From contig OX375872.1 in NCBI GenBank assembly GCA_947359465.1, forward strand, positions 133,970,011 through 134,034,010: DNA of 64,000 nt, read 5' to 3'. The stretch is from Metellina segmentata (taxonomy: Eukaryota; Arthropoda; Arachnida; Araneae; Tetragnathidae). Made by a program: the position numbers and the translations under genes. Positions 11,025 through 20,671 of this stretch are shown in pieces; within the stretch, counting starts at the first letter, position 1, and each line of letters opens with the position of its first letter. The notes beneath the pieces are model-generated. The model was not told where the DNA came from. It saw nothing but the letters and a program-made list of their open reading frames with translations, and did not search any database.

Positions 11025-11940
11025 TAACTAGCAGTGTAACCCATCTCTACTTTTAAGTGCTTTTTGGTAAATACAAAGTTGCACTGCTTTACACCAGCCT
11101 GATAAACATATAATGTTAGAGTACAGTTCACTATCGAGAATCTTCAAGCAATTTAATGACTGATTGTCAGGACGTAATTGTAACCATGTATCTTTTTGGT
11201 CTCGATGGCGAACACATCTAATCTCACTTCTAATTTAAGAGCCAAAGTTGTCTCTTAAGATTCAAGTGAGATGAGAATTAACCATCTTTTCCAAAAGTTA
11301 GCACATACAGCTGGTGAGTGTGATTGGCCTATAGTTATATGGATTTGTTGGATTCTTTACAGGCTTTTGAAAAGGTATAAGAAAAGAGTGTGTCCAACCC
11401 AAAGTGAAAACATGTTCCTCCCATATGTGATGATACAGATGTAATAGGTTATAAAGTGAGTGACAGGAAGATGTATCATTAGATATACAATGCCTTCAGG
11501 ATAGGCACTGTTATTCTGGTCCTTTTTAAGGCATCACATCAACCCTTTTTCTCTGAATTGAGTTAGACGAGATCAAGAATGCAAATTAATGCAATGGGAT
11601 TTTGCATGCTGTTTTGTGCGTTGAAATGTCTCTGGATAGTTGTTAGAACAGGAAGCTGCAGAAAAAGCATGTGCAGTGGCTTTAGTTATCGACAGGCTCC
11701 GAGATATGTTGCCCATTTACTTCAACGAATGCGATCGAATATAACCCCATTGACTTACGAACTCTGTCCCATAACTGTTTAGGAATGGCAGATGTTATGC
11801 TAGAGGCATATTTTGTCAAGATTTCATTAGGCTTTTGTGTTGCTGTCTTCAAACATTGACTTTCACTCGTTACTGCAGAAATACAAGCATTATAGTCACT
11901 GAATATCACTTTTTGCTTCAGCGATGTGATGTACACCATG
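11025..11940 (-). pseudogene. Jockey-like LINE fragment (pre-RT and RT)
   Basis: Reading the minus strand from about 11939, the frame gives QLWDRVRKSMGLYS and VNGQHISEPVD. These are typical of the linker between endonuclease and reverse transcriptase in Jockey-clade ORF2. After frame changes it gives GWTHSFLIPFQKPVKNP followed by NYRPITLTSCMC, a stop, then LLEKMVN, the conserved start of the reverse transcriptase palm region. Several stops and frameshifts make it a relic, and both ends are cut by neighbouring transposons (Tc1 at 11022, Helitron-like element near 11940). Clade assignment is by motif only. Confidence 0.7.
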
Positions 11941-12540
11941 CTTATGCTGTCTCAAATGCTTCGCAAACCAAAAGATATAAATATTTAATTTATAAATTAT
12001 TTATTAAACGAAAATCAAACGTATAAGGTACCTAACTGGTGTAAAATTTTCCGCAGATTTCATATCCGTTAAAATCTTTATTCTATCTTTAACGATCGCT
12101 GAGATGTAAGAAAGTACTGAAGAACGCCAGTGATAACTTTAATAATTTCTTTTGTTTCACTCGAATTCGTTTCTTAGGTAATCAAAATGAATAAATCTCG
12201 TATGAAACGAAAGTCATTCGAATCTGTTCGTTCCCATTCAAGACGGAAGGTAAAAAAAACTTGGCATGGTTCCAAAGGCTGACGTCAATATTGACGTGAG
12301 GGAGAAATGTCTAAAATTTTTTAAGCTTCTTCATTTCCCGAAATAAGAAAGAACTGTGAAAAAAACAATTAAATTCATTTAAAAATGTTCTAGATTGAAT
12401 TTTAAAATTCGCCGCTACCCGAAAAATGCAAAACATTTGGACTACCTGTGTGCCAAATCCCATTACTGGAAGTGCCATTGATTCGTCAGGACTTTGCTGG
12501 CAAAGAACCAAACAAACACTTCATTTTATAATAGTAGAGA
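11941..12540 (-). mobile_element. Helitron-like element, copy 2 (minus strand)
   Basis: About 230 bp here (12280-12511) are the reverse complement of 14560-14860, including the shared words AAAGTCCTGACGAATC/AAAGTCCGGATGAATC, GGCACTT and CACACAGGTAGTCC. Homology extends to the GGTTTGCGAAGC hairpin word near 11965. It interrupts the Copia integrase reading frame at about 12540. No coding capacity. See the better preserved copy at 14501-15319 for the ends. Confidence 0.55.
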
Positions 12541-13278
12541 AACCGAAATCATGCAGAACGCCTGCTGAAATGTGGTATCAAAATAAGCCTCATTTGACTG
12601 GATTGCAAATAATTGGATGTGTGGCTTATGCAAGAAAACTTAGTCATTCAAAAAAGTTGGATTGTAGAAGCAACAAACTTATTTTTGATAGGATATACTC
12701 ACAGTGGCTATCGGTTGTGGGATGAAGAGAAAAGAAGAATAGAAATTTCAAGAGATGTGATATTTCTTGTTCCAATAACTGAATTAAGAAGTATTTCATC
12801 CCTTCCAATTAATGCAGAAGAGAATATAGAAGATTCCAAATAATCAATTCAGACAGATGAAGAAAACAAGGAGGAATTTGGACGAGGCAAAAGAATAAAG
12901 AAACCACCAACTCAACTTACTGACTATGTCTTACTTACATATGAATCTTCCAATTTTCTTTATCAGTAAATGGCCCTGATAAAAGAAAATCGGAAGAAAG
13001 CGAAAGGAAATGAAAAGAAATCTCCAGAAAAAAATGAAACCTGGCAAGTCGTGGATAGAAGTAGGGCTGGAAATAAAAGATTCTAAGAAATAAATGGGTA
13101 GTTAAAATTAAAGATGTTGACACTTACAAAGCAAGATTAATGGTCAGATGATGTGAACAAAATTATGGAATAGATAACGAAGAAATTTTTGTCCAGTGGT
13201 GAACAAAACATCCCTAAGAATTTTATTCGGATTGGCGCTGCGAAGAGAGGATATCATATTGAGAAATTTGACATCAAG
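12541..13278 (+). pseudogene. Copia pol relic, part 1 (integrase end to RT start)
   Basis: The segment CRTPAEMWYQNKPHL then GCVAYARKL, and after a frameshift GYRLWDEEKRRIEISRDVIF, is the characteristic C-terminal part of Copia (Pseudoviridae-type) integrase. The downstream HIEKFDIKQ is the start of the reverse transcriptase, equivalent to the usual FDI-K-T-AFL motif. The next expected residues (AFLYG) resume only at 15937, after a 2.66-kb insertion. Frameshifts and stops make it non-functional. Gag, protease and most of integrase are missing to the left, where Helitron and Jockey sequence lies. Confidence 0.85.
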
Positions 13279-13452
13279 CAATGGCGGATCAAGTCAAGTG
13301 GGGGCCCCAAGCGGTGAAATTTTCGGGGCCCTCAAACACAAGTTGTGAAATAAAGTTTCAAGAAAACTCTACATTATGTTATTGACAAAAAAAGAAAAGT
13401 ATTCAAAAATTTCATATCATAACACATTAAATAAATTTATTAAACAAACATA

Positions 13453-14021
13453 CACTACCCTACAATAATGAACCAGGCAGCAAGATGTGATGCTATAAGG
13501 GAAATAATACATGCTTTGATAAGGGATGGTCCCCCACGTGCTGCAATTACACTAGCAACCCCTCTGGCCATACTTTCAACAAGGTTTTGATACACAGCTA
13601 TGGGTATTTGTGTCCATTCCTGCTGCAAGAATGTCGCCTGCTCAGCTGTAGATTTTGGACGTGGTTCCCTGGCCCGTAAGAATCGCTCTAATGCATCCCA
13701 CAAATGTTCTATGGGGTTCAGGTCGGAACTCTGAGTAGGCCAGAGAAAACATTTTACACCCATATCTTGATACCACTGCTTGACAGAGGCTGTAACATGA
13801 CACAGAGTGTTGTCGTCCTGGAAGTAACATTCATACATTCCATAAAATTGCCAGAGCGTAGGAAGAACATGATTGTTCAAAATGTGCATGTAGGCGTCGG
13901 CGTTCAATTTACCAGGAACAACATGCAAGGGTCCCTGGCCATACCACGAAAAACATCCCCAAACAAGTAGTCGGATTTTATGCAAATCAGCTGGCGTCCG
14001 GTCCATTATTATAAGGTAATG
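13453..14021 (-). mobile_element. Mini-Tc1 with TIR-to-TIR ORF, copy A
   Basis: A 569-bp unit with TA on both sides (13451-13452 and 14022-14023). Its ends are inverted repeats of about 22 bp around CACTACCCTACAATAATG. Almost the whole unit is one open frame. Copies B (40105-40660) and C (52886-53424) share the same left junction, so the shortened form itself has multiplied. It sits inside the hAT relic at 13279-15936. Confidence 0.75.
13455..14006 (-). CDS. C-terminal half of a Tc1-type transposase, open frame
   Basis: A 183-codon frame. The ATG at 14004-14006 lies inside one terminal repeat (ATGGACC = Met-Asp-...), and the TAG at 13455-13457 lies inside the other. It starts at VWGCFSWYGQGPL and carries D2 (YFQDDN) and the catalytic E ([10 protein letters not shown]), followed by the typical LVESMARGVASVIAARGG end. 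The N-terminal HTH domains and catalytic D1 are absent, so it cannot be an active transposase. Full-length family members are about 340 residues. Retention of an open frame may be chance, youth, or selection for a truncated regulator. I cannot decide which. Confidence 0.6.
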   Translation of the reverse strand: MDRTPADLHKIRLLVWGCFSWYGQGPLHVVPGKLNADAYMHILNNHVLPTLWQFYGMYECYFQDDNTLCHVTASVKQWYQDMGVKCFLWPTQSSDLNPIEHLWDALERFLRAREPRPKSTAEQATFLQQEWTQIPIAVYQNLVESMARGVASVIAARGGPSLIKACIISLIASHLAAWFIIVG

Positions 14022-14029
14022 TAGTATTT

Positions 14030-14226
14030 TTTACATGAATTTATTACTTGCAAATTCGTCAATTATTTTGACAGAGTCAATTCGGCTTAATATATCTTGC
14101 TCTATATACAGAATGGCCAGATTAATTAATCCTTTTCTCGCATAGTACTCCTTAAATAATTTTTTTACACGCTTTAATACAGAAAACGATCTTTGTCCTG
14201 ACGCATTAGATAAGGGAATTGCTAAA
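14030..14226 (-). pseudogene. hAT C-terminal dimerisation domain relic
   Basis: On the minus strand this reads AIPLSNASGQRSFSVLKRVK followed by LINLAILYIEQDILSRID. This matches the hAT C-terminal dimerisation signature (alternating hydrophobics, A-S-x-x-R-S-F-S-x-L-K, then LAxLxIExD). It lies just outside mini-Tc1 copy A and belongs to the hAT relic at 13279-15936. Confidence 0.75.
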
Positions 14227-14500
14227 AAAAATTACAAAAATATTTCAACTTTCGAAAATGTGCAAGACACTTTGGCGGATCGATAGATGTCTGGTGTGGT
14301 TTTTATGATGTCCTCGTTTGTTTTTAGAAATAATGCTCAAATTCATCTTCAAAAGTACAAACATCATTATAATTTATGAAAATATACTTCAATTTCTTTA
14401 TCGTGTTCTCTTCTTCTTCTATTGATAAATAGATTCGAAAAGGCTCCACAACTTCATACGTCTGAGTTCTTTGAGATAATTCTGCCTTTGTGTTATCACA

Positions 14501-15319
14501 TCACTAATATTATAAAAGGAAGTGTTTGTATCTTTGTTTCTTGCACGCAAAGTCCGGATGAATCTATGGCACTTACAGTAATTGGATTTGACACACAGGT
14601 AGTCCGATTTTTTTGCAATTGCGGGGTCGAAGCGAATTTAAAATTCAATCTAGAACATTATTTAATGAATTTAATAGTTTTTTTTTCACCCTTATATCTT
14701 CGTTCCGTCCTGCTCCGGAAATTAAAGAAAGAAAAGAATTTTGCTATTTCTCCTTCTGACGTCAAGTCACAATCGTCACTATTGATGTCAGCCTTTTGGA
14801 ACCACGCCAAGTTTTTCATCTTCCGCTCTTCACAATTAAATAGGAATGCGTAGTCTCCGCTCAAACGATTCCACAGCGAACATTTTGACTGGCATTGTTT
14901 AGTTCTTATTTGTAAAATCTAGATCGTTAAAGATAAATTGAAAATTTCAACGGATTTGAAATCTGCAGAAAATTTGATACCATTTAGATACCTTGATTTT
15001 CTTTTTTTAAATAATTTTTCATTTAAATATTTATATTTTCGCAAGAAATCGTGACGTCCCGCCAATTGGATCTCTTCGCAATTCGAATTTTGCCGAATTT
15101 GGCAATGACGAGACCATTACGACGTTGCTCGTGGTATTGGGTTTGCTTCGCAAACCAAGTTCATAATATTCATAATTTGGTTTGGGAAGCAAACCAATTG
15201 GGATTCCGTGATGGCTGTTATCCAATAGGCTACGAATTCCCATTTGGTTTGCTTCGCAAACCAATAAATCCACAGAGCAACTGGCACTGGTAACGCCGGG
15301 TTAGCCATGCATTGGCTAG
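14501..15319 (+). mobile_element. Non-autonomous Helitron-like element, copy 1
   Basis: Begins TCACTAATATTATAAAAGG after an A (14500) and ends GGCTAG before a T (15320). This is the A/T insertion preference, 5' TC and 3' CTRR ending of Helitrons. A short hairpin (AGCCA-TGCAT-TGGCT) abuts the 3' end, and a larger palindromic word GGTTTGCTTCGCAAACC lies at 15249. No terminal inverted repeats, target duplication or Rep/helicase coding sequence. The sibling at 11941-12540 is in the opposite orientation. Confidence 0.6.
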
Positions 15320-15439
15320 TATGACATAAATTGAATTGACTGTGAAAGTTTCTCTTATTGTATATTCATGTCCAACTTTGTTTTCATAAAAAATAAATTT
15401 TTTTTTTCTTTTTCAAACTGCGAGTTTGTCCATCTTCCA

Positions 15440-15835
15440 TATTAAATGATAGCTCTGATAAATCAGTTGCCTCTTTTTTTTAACTTTTTCATATTCTTTG
15501 AAATTATTGATAAAATCTTGTAATGACTTTAGTAGGATAGATACTTTCAATATAGTTCGCATTCCACTGATTGCAGTGATTTATTCATCTTTGTAAAATA
15601 GTATCCAAATAACAGTCATTAGGGCGGTTTCATATTTGTTCATTTGCTTTAGAAGTTAAGTCGCCTCTACTATACTAACTTTTTTCTTCTACCGAATTAC
15701 GAATTTCAGTTAAAGCCTTTTTTATATGGGTGAAGCCAAGTACTAATACAACATCTGCTCTTGCTGATCATCTAGCATTAGAAACTGTTTTCACTGCACT
15801 TAAAGACGCCGCCACAATTTTCCTTGGACCTTAAT
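15440..15835 (-). pseudogene. hAT (ZMYM1-type) transposase middle region relic
   Basis: The minus strand gives SNARCSADAVLVLGFTHIKK followed by ALTEIRNS. This resembles the T-R-W-S-A-R ... I-x-x-AL-x-E-I block preceding the C-terminal domain in ZMYM1-like hAT transposases. Stops and frameshifts follow. It belongs with the dimerisation relic at 14030-14226. Confidence 0.5.
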
Positions 15836-15936
15836 GAAGACCTTTTAAGACCTCGGGTCCCTTTGGTATTCCGAAGCCCTACGCGGCCGCTTAGTTCACT
15901 TACCGCTTAATTCACCACTTACATTACGATAGCATT

Positions 15937-16735
15937 CCTGTATGGAAAACAGGAAGAGGAAATATTCATGCAAATGTCATTGGCTTACAGTGATCAGAAT
16001 AAAATATGCAAGTTACAGAAATCATTATATGGTTTGAAACAAGCTCCTTTAAGGTGGAATAAAAGACTAACTGATTTTCTGAAAAAAAGTAAATATTTTC
16101 GTCAAATTAAATCTGAACAATGAGCTATATTTTTGTGGCAGTTGATACAATATTAGCTTTTTATGTAGATGATGGAATTTTAAATGGGCCAGATAAATCC
16201 AAACTAGTTGAATACTTGCAAATCCTTCAAAAAGAGTTAAACCAGATTCATTTTTAGGAATTAATATGGAATTAAATAATGAAACATTGAAAATTCATAA
16301 AGAAGCTTAAGCGCGGGTCAAGTACTACAAAAATATATATAAAATGCAGGATACAAAACCAATGTGAACACTCCTATATTAAAAACTTCAACTGATGATG
16401 CAGAAAAACATGAAGAAATTGTTTTCACTTCTTGAGAAGCTGTGGGAAGTCTTTTACATTTATCGTGCAGAACAAGGCCAGATTTGGCTTTTGCAGTGAA
16501 TTCTAATAGTCATCATGTTGAAAATCCATCAAATGAAAATGTTGTAAATCTGAAAAGAACTCTAAGATATCTAAAGGGAAGCTTAAATTCAGGAATAAGC
16601 TACTCAAAGAGAGTAGTGATAAAGAACTTATTGCATATTGTGACTCTGACTATGCGGAAGATAGTGAAACGCGTAAAAGTACTACTGAATATGTGATTTA
16701 TTTTTGTGGTGGACCAATAAGTTGGTGCTCTAGAA
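15937..16735 (+). pseudogene. Copia pol relic, part 2 (reverse transcriptase and RNase H start)
   Basis: Resumes the Copia frame with AFLYGKQEEEIFMQM, KICKLQKSLYGLKQAPLRWN and a decayed YVDDG region (FYVDDGILNGPDKS). It then gives GSLLHLSCRTRPDLAFAVN and LKRTLRYLKGSLNSGISYS. The catalytic YVDD is readable, but flanking stops and frame changes break it. RNase H begins with CGGPISWCSR, where a hAT element interrupts it at 16736. This is a remnant of the enzyme that copies the element RNA into DNA. Confidence 0.85.
16728..16735. repeat. 8-bp target duplication (left) of hAT in Copia
   Basis: CTCTAGAA, repeated exactly at 17788-17795. Confidence 0.9.
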
Positions 16736-17002
16736 CAGTGGTCCCTAACCCCCGGGCCGCGGACCGGTACCGGTCCGTGGATCAAATGGTACCGGGCCGT
16801 CCAAGAAATATTTTATTATTTCCATTTTATTTACTGTAGGGTATTTATCTCAGGTTTGTGTGGTTCTTATCTATGAAATGTCCACTCAAATTAGGAGGCG
16901 TTAATCAGAACTTGAAATTTGTACTGTTATGTTCAATTATGATTTCGGAATTCTGTATGTCTCTATTTTACAATTTTGACAAATGTGACGACTGTTTTCA
17001 AG

Positions 17003-17558
17003 ATGGCAGACAAAGTAGCTGAATTTAAGGCCAAACTGAAGTTTTGGGGACGGCGCGTAAACAGAGGCAATTTGGACATGTTTCAGACATTAGCGGGGAT
17101 TTTAGGCAAGACTGAGCCTAAATATTCATTCTCCTAGTTGGTGCACGATCACCTGTCTTTGCTTTTAAAACAGTTTGAGCGCTTCGTGGGTATTTTGTGG
17201 TTGGGAAACCACAAAATACCCACGAACTAGTAAGGAATGGATCCGCAACCCATGTGTCAACAAATCAGGTGAATCTAGCATGTCTGTGCAAGAAGAAGAT
17301 CAACTGCTGGAGATTGCAAATGAAGGCGGCCTTAAAACTACGTTCGAGACAACAACTCTGCCGGTGTTCTGGATTAAAGTCATGGCGGAATACCCTGGGA
17401 TTGCCACCACAGCATTTAAATCCTTATTGCCATTTCCGACAACCTATCTGTGTGAAGCGGGGTTTTCTGCAGTGACAGCAACCAAAACAAAACAACGGAA
17501 TAAACTGGACATAAGCAACACACTTCGGGTGTCATTGTCTCCTATTACCCCTAGATGA
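17003..17558 (+). pseudogene. hAT transposase relic (GTF2IRD2/SCAND3 type), internally deleted
   Basis: The first part starts MADKVAEFKAKLKFWGRRVN and GNLDMF, typical of the middle of this transposase family. After a stop and an 18-bp palindrome (17185-17224) comes SKEWIRNPCVNKSGESSM, then EEDQLLEIANEGGLK, then the C-terminal LPFPTTYLCEAGFSAVTATK and LDISNTLRVSLSPITP. The hAT dimerisation domain is well preserved. The last visible residues are followed by TGA where relatives have Trp. The catalytic core is deleted. Wording is strikingly like vertebrate members of the family (from knowledge of the family). Confidence 0.8.
17185..17224. repeat. Perfect 18-bp palindrome with 4-base loop
   Basis: CGTGGGTATTTTGTGGTT, then GGGA, then its exact reverse complement. 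It lies at the deletion junction of the hAT transposase relic and could form a hairpin. Confidence 0.9.
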
Positions 17559-17787
17559 AACCGTCTCGTTGCAAAGAAACAAGATTAGGGTTCTCATTGA
17601 TTTAGCGTTCTAGTGAGTTAAAATGTTAAATCACATTATATTCATTTTTTGGTGTAACTGTATTTTATTTTGAAGGCATGTTTAAATACAATTCAAAACA
17701 ATCAACGTCCCCCCCCCCTCAGCGGGCCGCGTTAAAATTATCAAACGTTGATCCGGTCCGCGGCGATAAAAAGGTTGGGGAGCACTG

Positions 17788-18054
17788 CTCTAGAAGACAA
17801 ACCATTGTAGCTACCTCAAGCACAGAAGCTGAATATATATATCAGCAGCAGTTTGTTGTAGAGAACTTGTATACCTTAAAATTGTAATTGAAGATCTTAC
17901 GAATGCAAACATTTCTGTTACTTTAAATATTGATGACCAAAGTGCTATAAGTTTAATTAAAAATGGGGTATTTAACAAACGTAGTAAACACAGATGTTTG
18001 GTCATAAAAGAAAAGACAGATGAAGGTTTAATTAAAAGTATTGTCCTACTGACA
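17788..18054 (+). pseudogene. Copia pol relic, part 3 (RNase H)
   Basis: Begins with the second copy of the 8-bp duplication (17788-17795). It continues the RNase H frame with QTIVATSSTEAEY, the hallmark C-terminal Copia motif, then decayed DDQSAISLIKNG and KHRCLVIK segments. It runs to the PTD just before the TA (18055-18056) where the next element inserted. Frameshifts break it. Confidence 0.85.
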
Positions 18055-18056
18055 TA

Positions 18057-18964
18057 GGGGAACCCGAGGCAGAATGGAACCCCGGGGCAAAACGGAATCT
18101 CCCCTTTACTTCCGCTGTGCGATTGTGGCGACTGGTGAGACGCTTTGAAACTAATAAAGAACAGGAAGAGTGTGGATTCAGACCATTTTCGACATTTTGA
18201 GATTACCGTGTCGTTGATTTACCGTGTTTTTTGCAAGATTTCATCGTTTTTGTAATTTTTTTTATTCTTCAACGTGTAAGGCATGTCGTATTGTTTTCTT
18301 TGCCATATTTTTCTTTATGCAGGTTAATATATATATAGATTTAGGTGTATATTTAGGTCCATTTACTATTGCATATCTTAATTGGCATTTACAAATGGTT
18401 GTTGTTTACTTGACTACGAAGCCTGGAGAGGAATGGACCGGGGTAGAATTGTCTAGGGTTCTATCTATGAATTCATCTATCTAATTTTAAATCTGTAAGA
18501 ACCTTTCAACTAAAATAAATATAAGCTAAATGGTTTCATTTAATTTTCTTTTGAAATAAAGTTGAAATAATATTTTTATATCAATGTGTGTGAAATAAGA
18601 AAAACTCGACTAAACTTTATCTCGTGCACCTTTTAACCATATTTTACTTAAATATGTTTTGCAGGAAACAAGATAGTAGTTATAGGAGTGAGTTAATAGG
18701 AGTAAGTTAAAATAACTTTTATCTGTGCACGTATTGTGGCTCCATTCTACCCCGGACCTGGGGCAGAACGGACCATTTTGACTTTCTTAGGGTTTGTTTT
18801 ATTATCTTTTTTTATATTATATTTTTTTAAGGAATGAAAATTACTATTACAAAAACAAGAATTGAAAGCATGTGTTTCTTCAGTTTCAGCACATTCTGTT
18901 TTATACTATTTTATTTTTTACAGCTTTTAAAATATTAAGTGTTCCATTCTGCGCCGGGTTCTCC
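18057..18964. mobile_element. Pogo-like MITE inserted at a TA in Copia
   Basis: A 908-bp element. Left end GGGGAACCCGAGGCAGAATG, right end reverse-complemented GGAGAACCCGGCGCAGAATG. TA lies on the left and TG (mutated TA) on the right. Removing the element and one TA restores the Copia reading PTDIQIADIFTKAL, which supports a 2-bp TA duplication. An internal GGGGCAGAACGG word repeats the terminal theme near 18760. No coding region recognised. Confidence 0.7.
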
Positions 18965-18966
18965 TG

Positions 18967-19335
18967 CAAATTGCAGATATTTTCACTAAAGCTTTGGGAT
19001 CAAATAAATTTCAGAAATTTAAATCTGAATTAGTAATATAACTTGATTTCTGAAATAGTATAATTTAATATTTCTGAATGTGTGTAAAATTGTGATTAAT
19101 TTTTAGTCTTTGCTATGTTGTATTTTGTGTTTGTGAAAACTTTGATAGTTAAGGGAATAGTTTAAGATATAATTATCGAAGTTTAGTAAATCTAGAGTGG
19201 CAACACTAGACTTGTTTACCTTCTGTGGCGTGTCCGTTCTTGTTTAGTTACCTGTTGTGTGTGATGTTCTATGTTCGTATTGAAATAAACCTATTTAGCC
19301 AAGTAAATTGTGTTATCTCTATACTAAAATTCCAC
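18967..19335 (+). pseudogene. Copia pol 3' end and possible LTR remnant
   Basis: QIADIFTKALGSNKFQKFKS is the C-terminus of Copia pol, ending at a stop near 19040. The following ~290 bp up to about 19335 (ending TTCCACA) has the position and composition of a 3' LTR, but the 5' partner is gone so it cannot be confirmed. Confidence 0.5.
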
Positions 19336-19867
19336 AAAAGCAAGGTAGGGAAGACTCGAAAGATTGATCCGGCTGTACTGGATAGTGCTGCAAACGATGT
19401 TCTGCATAGAAAGTTGACTTTGAACAAGGCTGTAGACAAGTATGGGCTGAGCAACTCAACTGTAAATAGACATCTCCAAAATTATCTTAAATTAGATAAT
19501 GAAGACAACATTGCTTTTAAATACGATGGCAGCAAAATCGCAAAGAGGAAAGTGCTTACAAATGCTGAAGAAGTAATGCTAGTTAACTATCTCAAACAAT
19601 CTGCAAATTATCACTACGGATTTACCAGAAAAGAAACTCTCCGCTTTTTATACCAATATGCAAACGCAATCTCAAAACGAAACCCCCAATAGCAAAACAA
19701 AACTGCCACAAGAATGGACTAAGTTGGAGACTGCTGAAGAGAACTGGCTGCGTGGCTTTAGAAAACACCAACCAAGCCTAAATCTACTTAAACCAGAGGC
19801 CACAAGCCTTGCAAGGGGTACAAGTTTCAATCGTGAAACTGCAGAAATTTTTGAAATCGATGAATGA
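19330..19867 (+). pseudogene. Pogo/CENP-B-type transposase N-terminal relic
   Basis: KTRKIDPAVLDSAANDVL then LTLNKAVDKYGLSNSTVNRH is a psq-type helix-turn-helix. It is followed by RKVLTNAEEVMLVNYLKQSA and, after a frame change near 19670, ENWLRGFRKHQPSLNL with KPEATSLARGTSFNRE. This is the CENP-B-type DNA-binding domain found at the N-terminus of pogo/Tigger/Jerky transposases, where W-L-x-x-F-x-x-R-x-P-x-L-S is diagnostic. No DDE catalytic domain follows, since the frame decays after 19867. An acidic C-terminal tail of the same type occurs separately at 38.4 kb. Confidence 0.75.
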
Positions 19868-19869
19868 GA

Positions 19870-20671
19870 TATAATCTGAAAACAATCATTCCTACTGTCA
19901 GCAGAAAGTTCAGAGCGACAGAAAAATTTGTTAAAGTTTGCATTTAATTTCAATGCCTATGATGTTCAATAATTTTATTGAATAGTTGATCTTAGTTTAG
20001 AATTTTTTAATCTTAAGTTTACTTAATTTTTTGGCTTTATTCTTGATTTCTAACATTGTATCATTAAAAAGAGGTTATTGTCATTTTTTTCTCAGAATCA
20101 TTAATTACTATTATAAATGTTGAAACTGTGTGTAATTTTTAATAAATAGGGAATTTAGTATGCGTGGAATTGATTTACTTCGTAGCCTACTTTAATCAAT
20201 CTAAAAGTAACATGTATCCTACGGTACAACACCACGTTGAATCTTGGAACATTTGCATAGATTAACAAAACAATTTATTAAACAGTTAGTGTTCAAAGTA
20301 GAAATAAATAAAAAAAATGGTAAATTTTTACAAAAGTAATGAATGTAAATAGTTGATGGAAAAACAAACTGCAACAACATTATAACCTCAGGGAAAATAA
20401 TTATTTAAAACTGTCCCAATGTACGACACCTTTTCTCCTAATTAGTAATACAATGTGAAAATATTTTGCTTTTAAATTTATGCAACAGTACAGAACCACT
20501 CACCTTCTGACTTGGGTAAATTATCCTGGCGTGGGCGATGCGAAATGTTTTTGTACTCTAATTCGCAGTCTATTCTTCCAATTATAAAATGTTAACTACA
20601 CTGGTGTCCAAAATTATCTTTACATGCATAGAATTTTTCAGAAACTGAACTATAATTTCATGAATTTGTCT
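19870..20671. other. AT-rich DNA, nothing recognised
   Basis: No sustained frame, RNA gene or repeat end visible. Confidence 0.5.

Larger units (their letters stand above)
13279..15936 (-). mobile_element. ZMYM1-type hAT transposon relic inserted in Copia
   Basis: The insertion point is exact because the Copia frame stops at ...FDIK and resumes at AFLYG. The left end reads CAATGGCGGATC, close to the CAGTGGCGGATC ends of hAT elements with ZMYM-like transposases. The right end is a degraded inverted version. Minus-strand coding scraps at 15440-15835 and 14030-14226 fit the middle and the C-terminal dimerisation domain of such transposases. The element was later hit by a mini-Tc1 (13453-14021) and a Helitron-like element (14501-15319). 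I could not establish a clean 8-bp target duplication. Confidence 0.6.
16736..17787 (+). mobile_element. hAT deletion derivative inserted in Copia RNase H
   Basis: A 1,052-bp element with ends CAGTGGTCCCTAACC and, reverse-complemented, CAGTGCTCCCCAACC. It is flanked by a perfect CTCTAGAA duplication. Removing it rejoins the Copia sequence at ...SWCSR / QTIVATSSTEAEY. Subterminal GGACCGG words are shared by both ends. The interior keeps only an N-terminal and a C-terminal piece of a GTF2IRD2/ZBED5/SCAND3-type hAT transposase, so it was non-autonomous. Confidence 0.9.

Noticed and set aside
15031..15308. Overlapping 60-80 aa frames on both strands with repeated FANQ/CEAN words
   Set aside because: Created by palindromic GGTTTGCTTCGCAAACC words inside the Helitron-like element.
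13279..15936. 8-bp target duplication for the ZMYM1-type hAT
   Set aside because: The flanks ACATCAAG and TACGATAG align only with a gap, too weak to claim.
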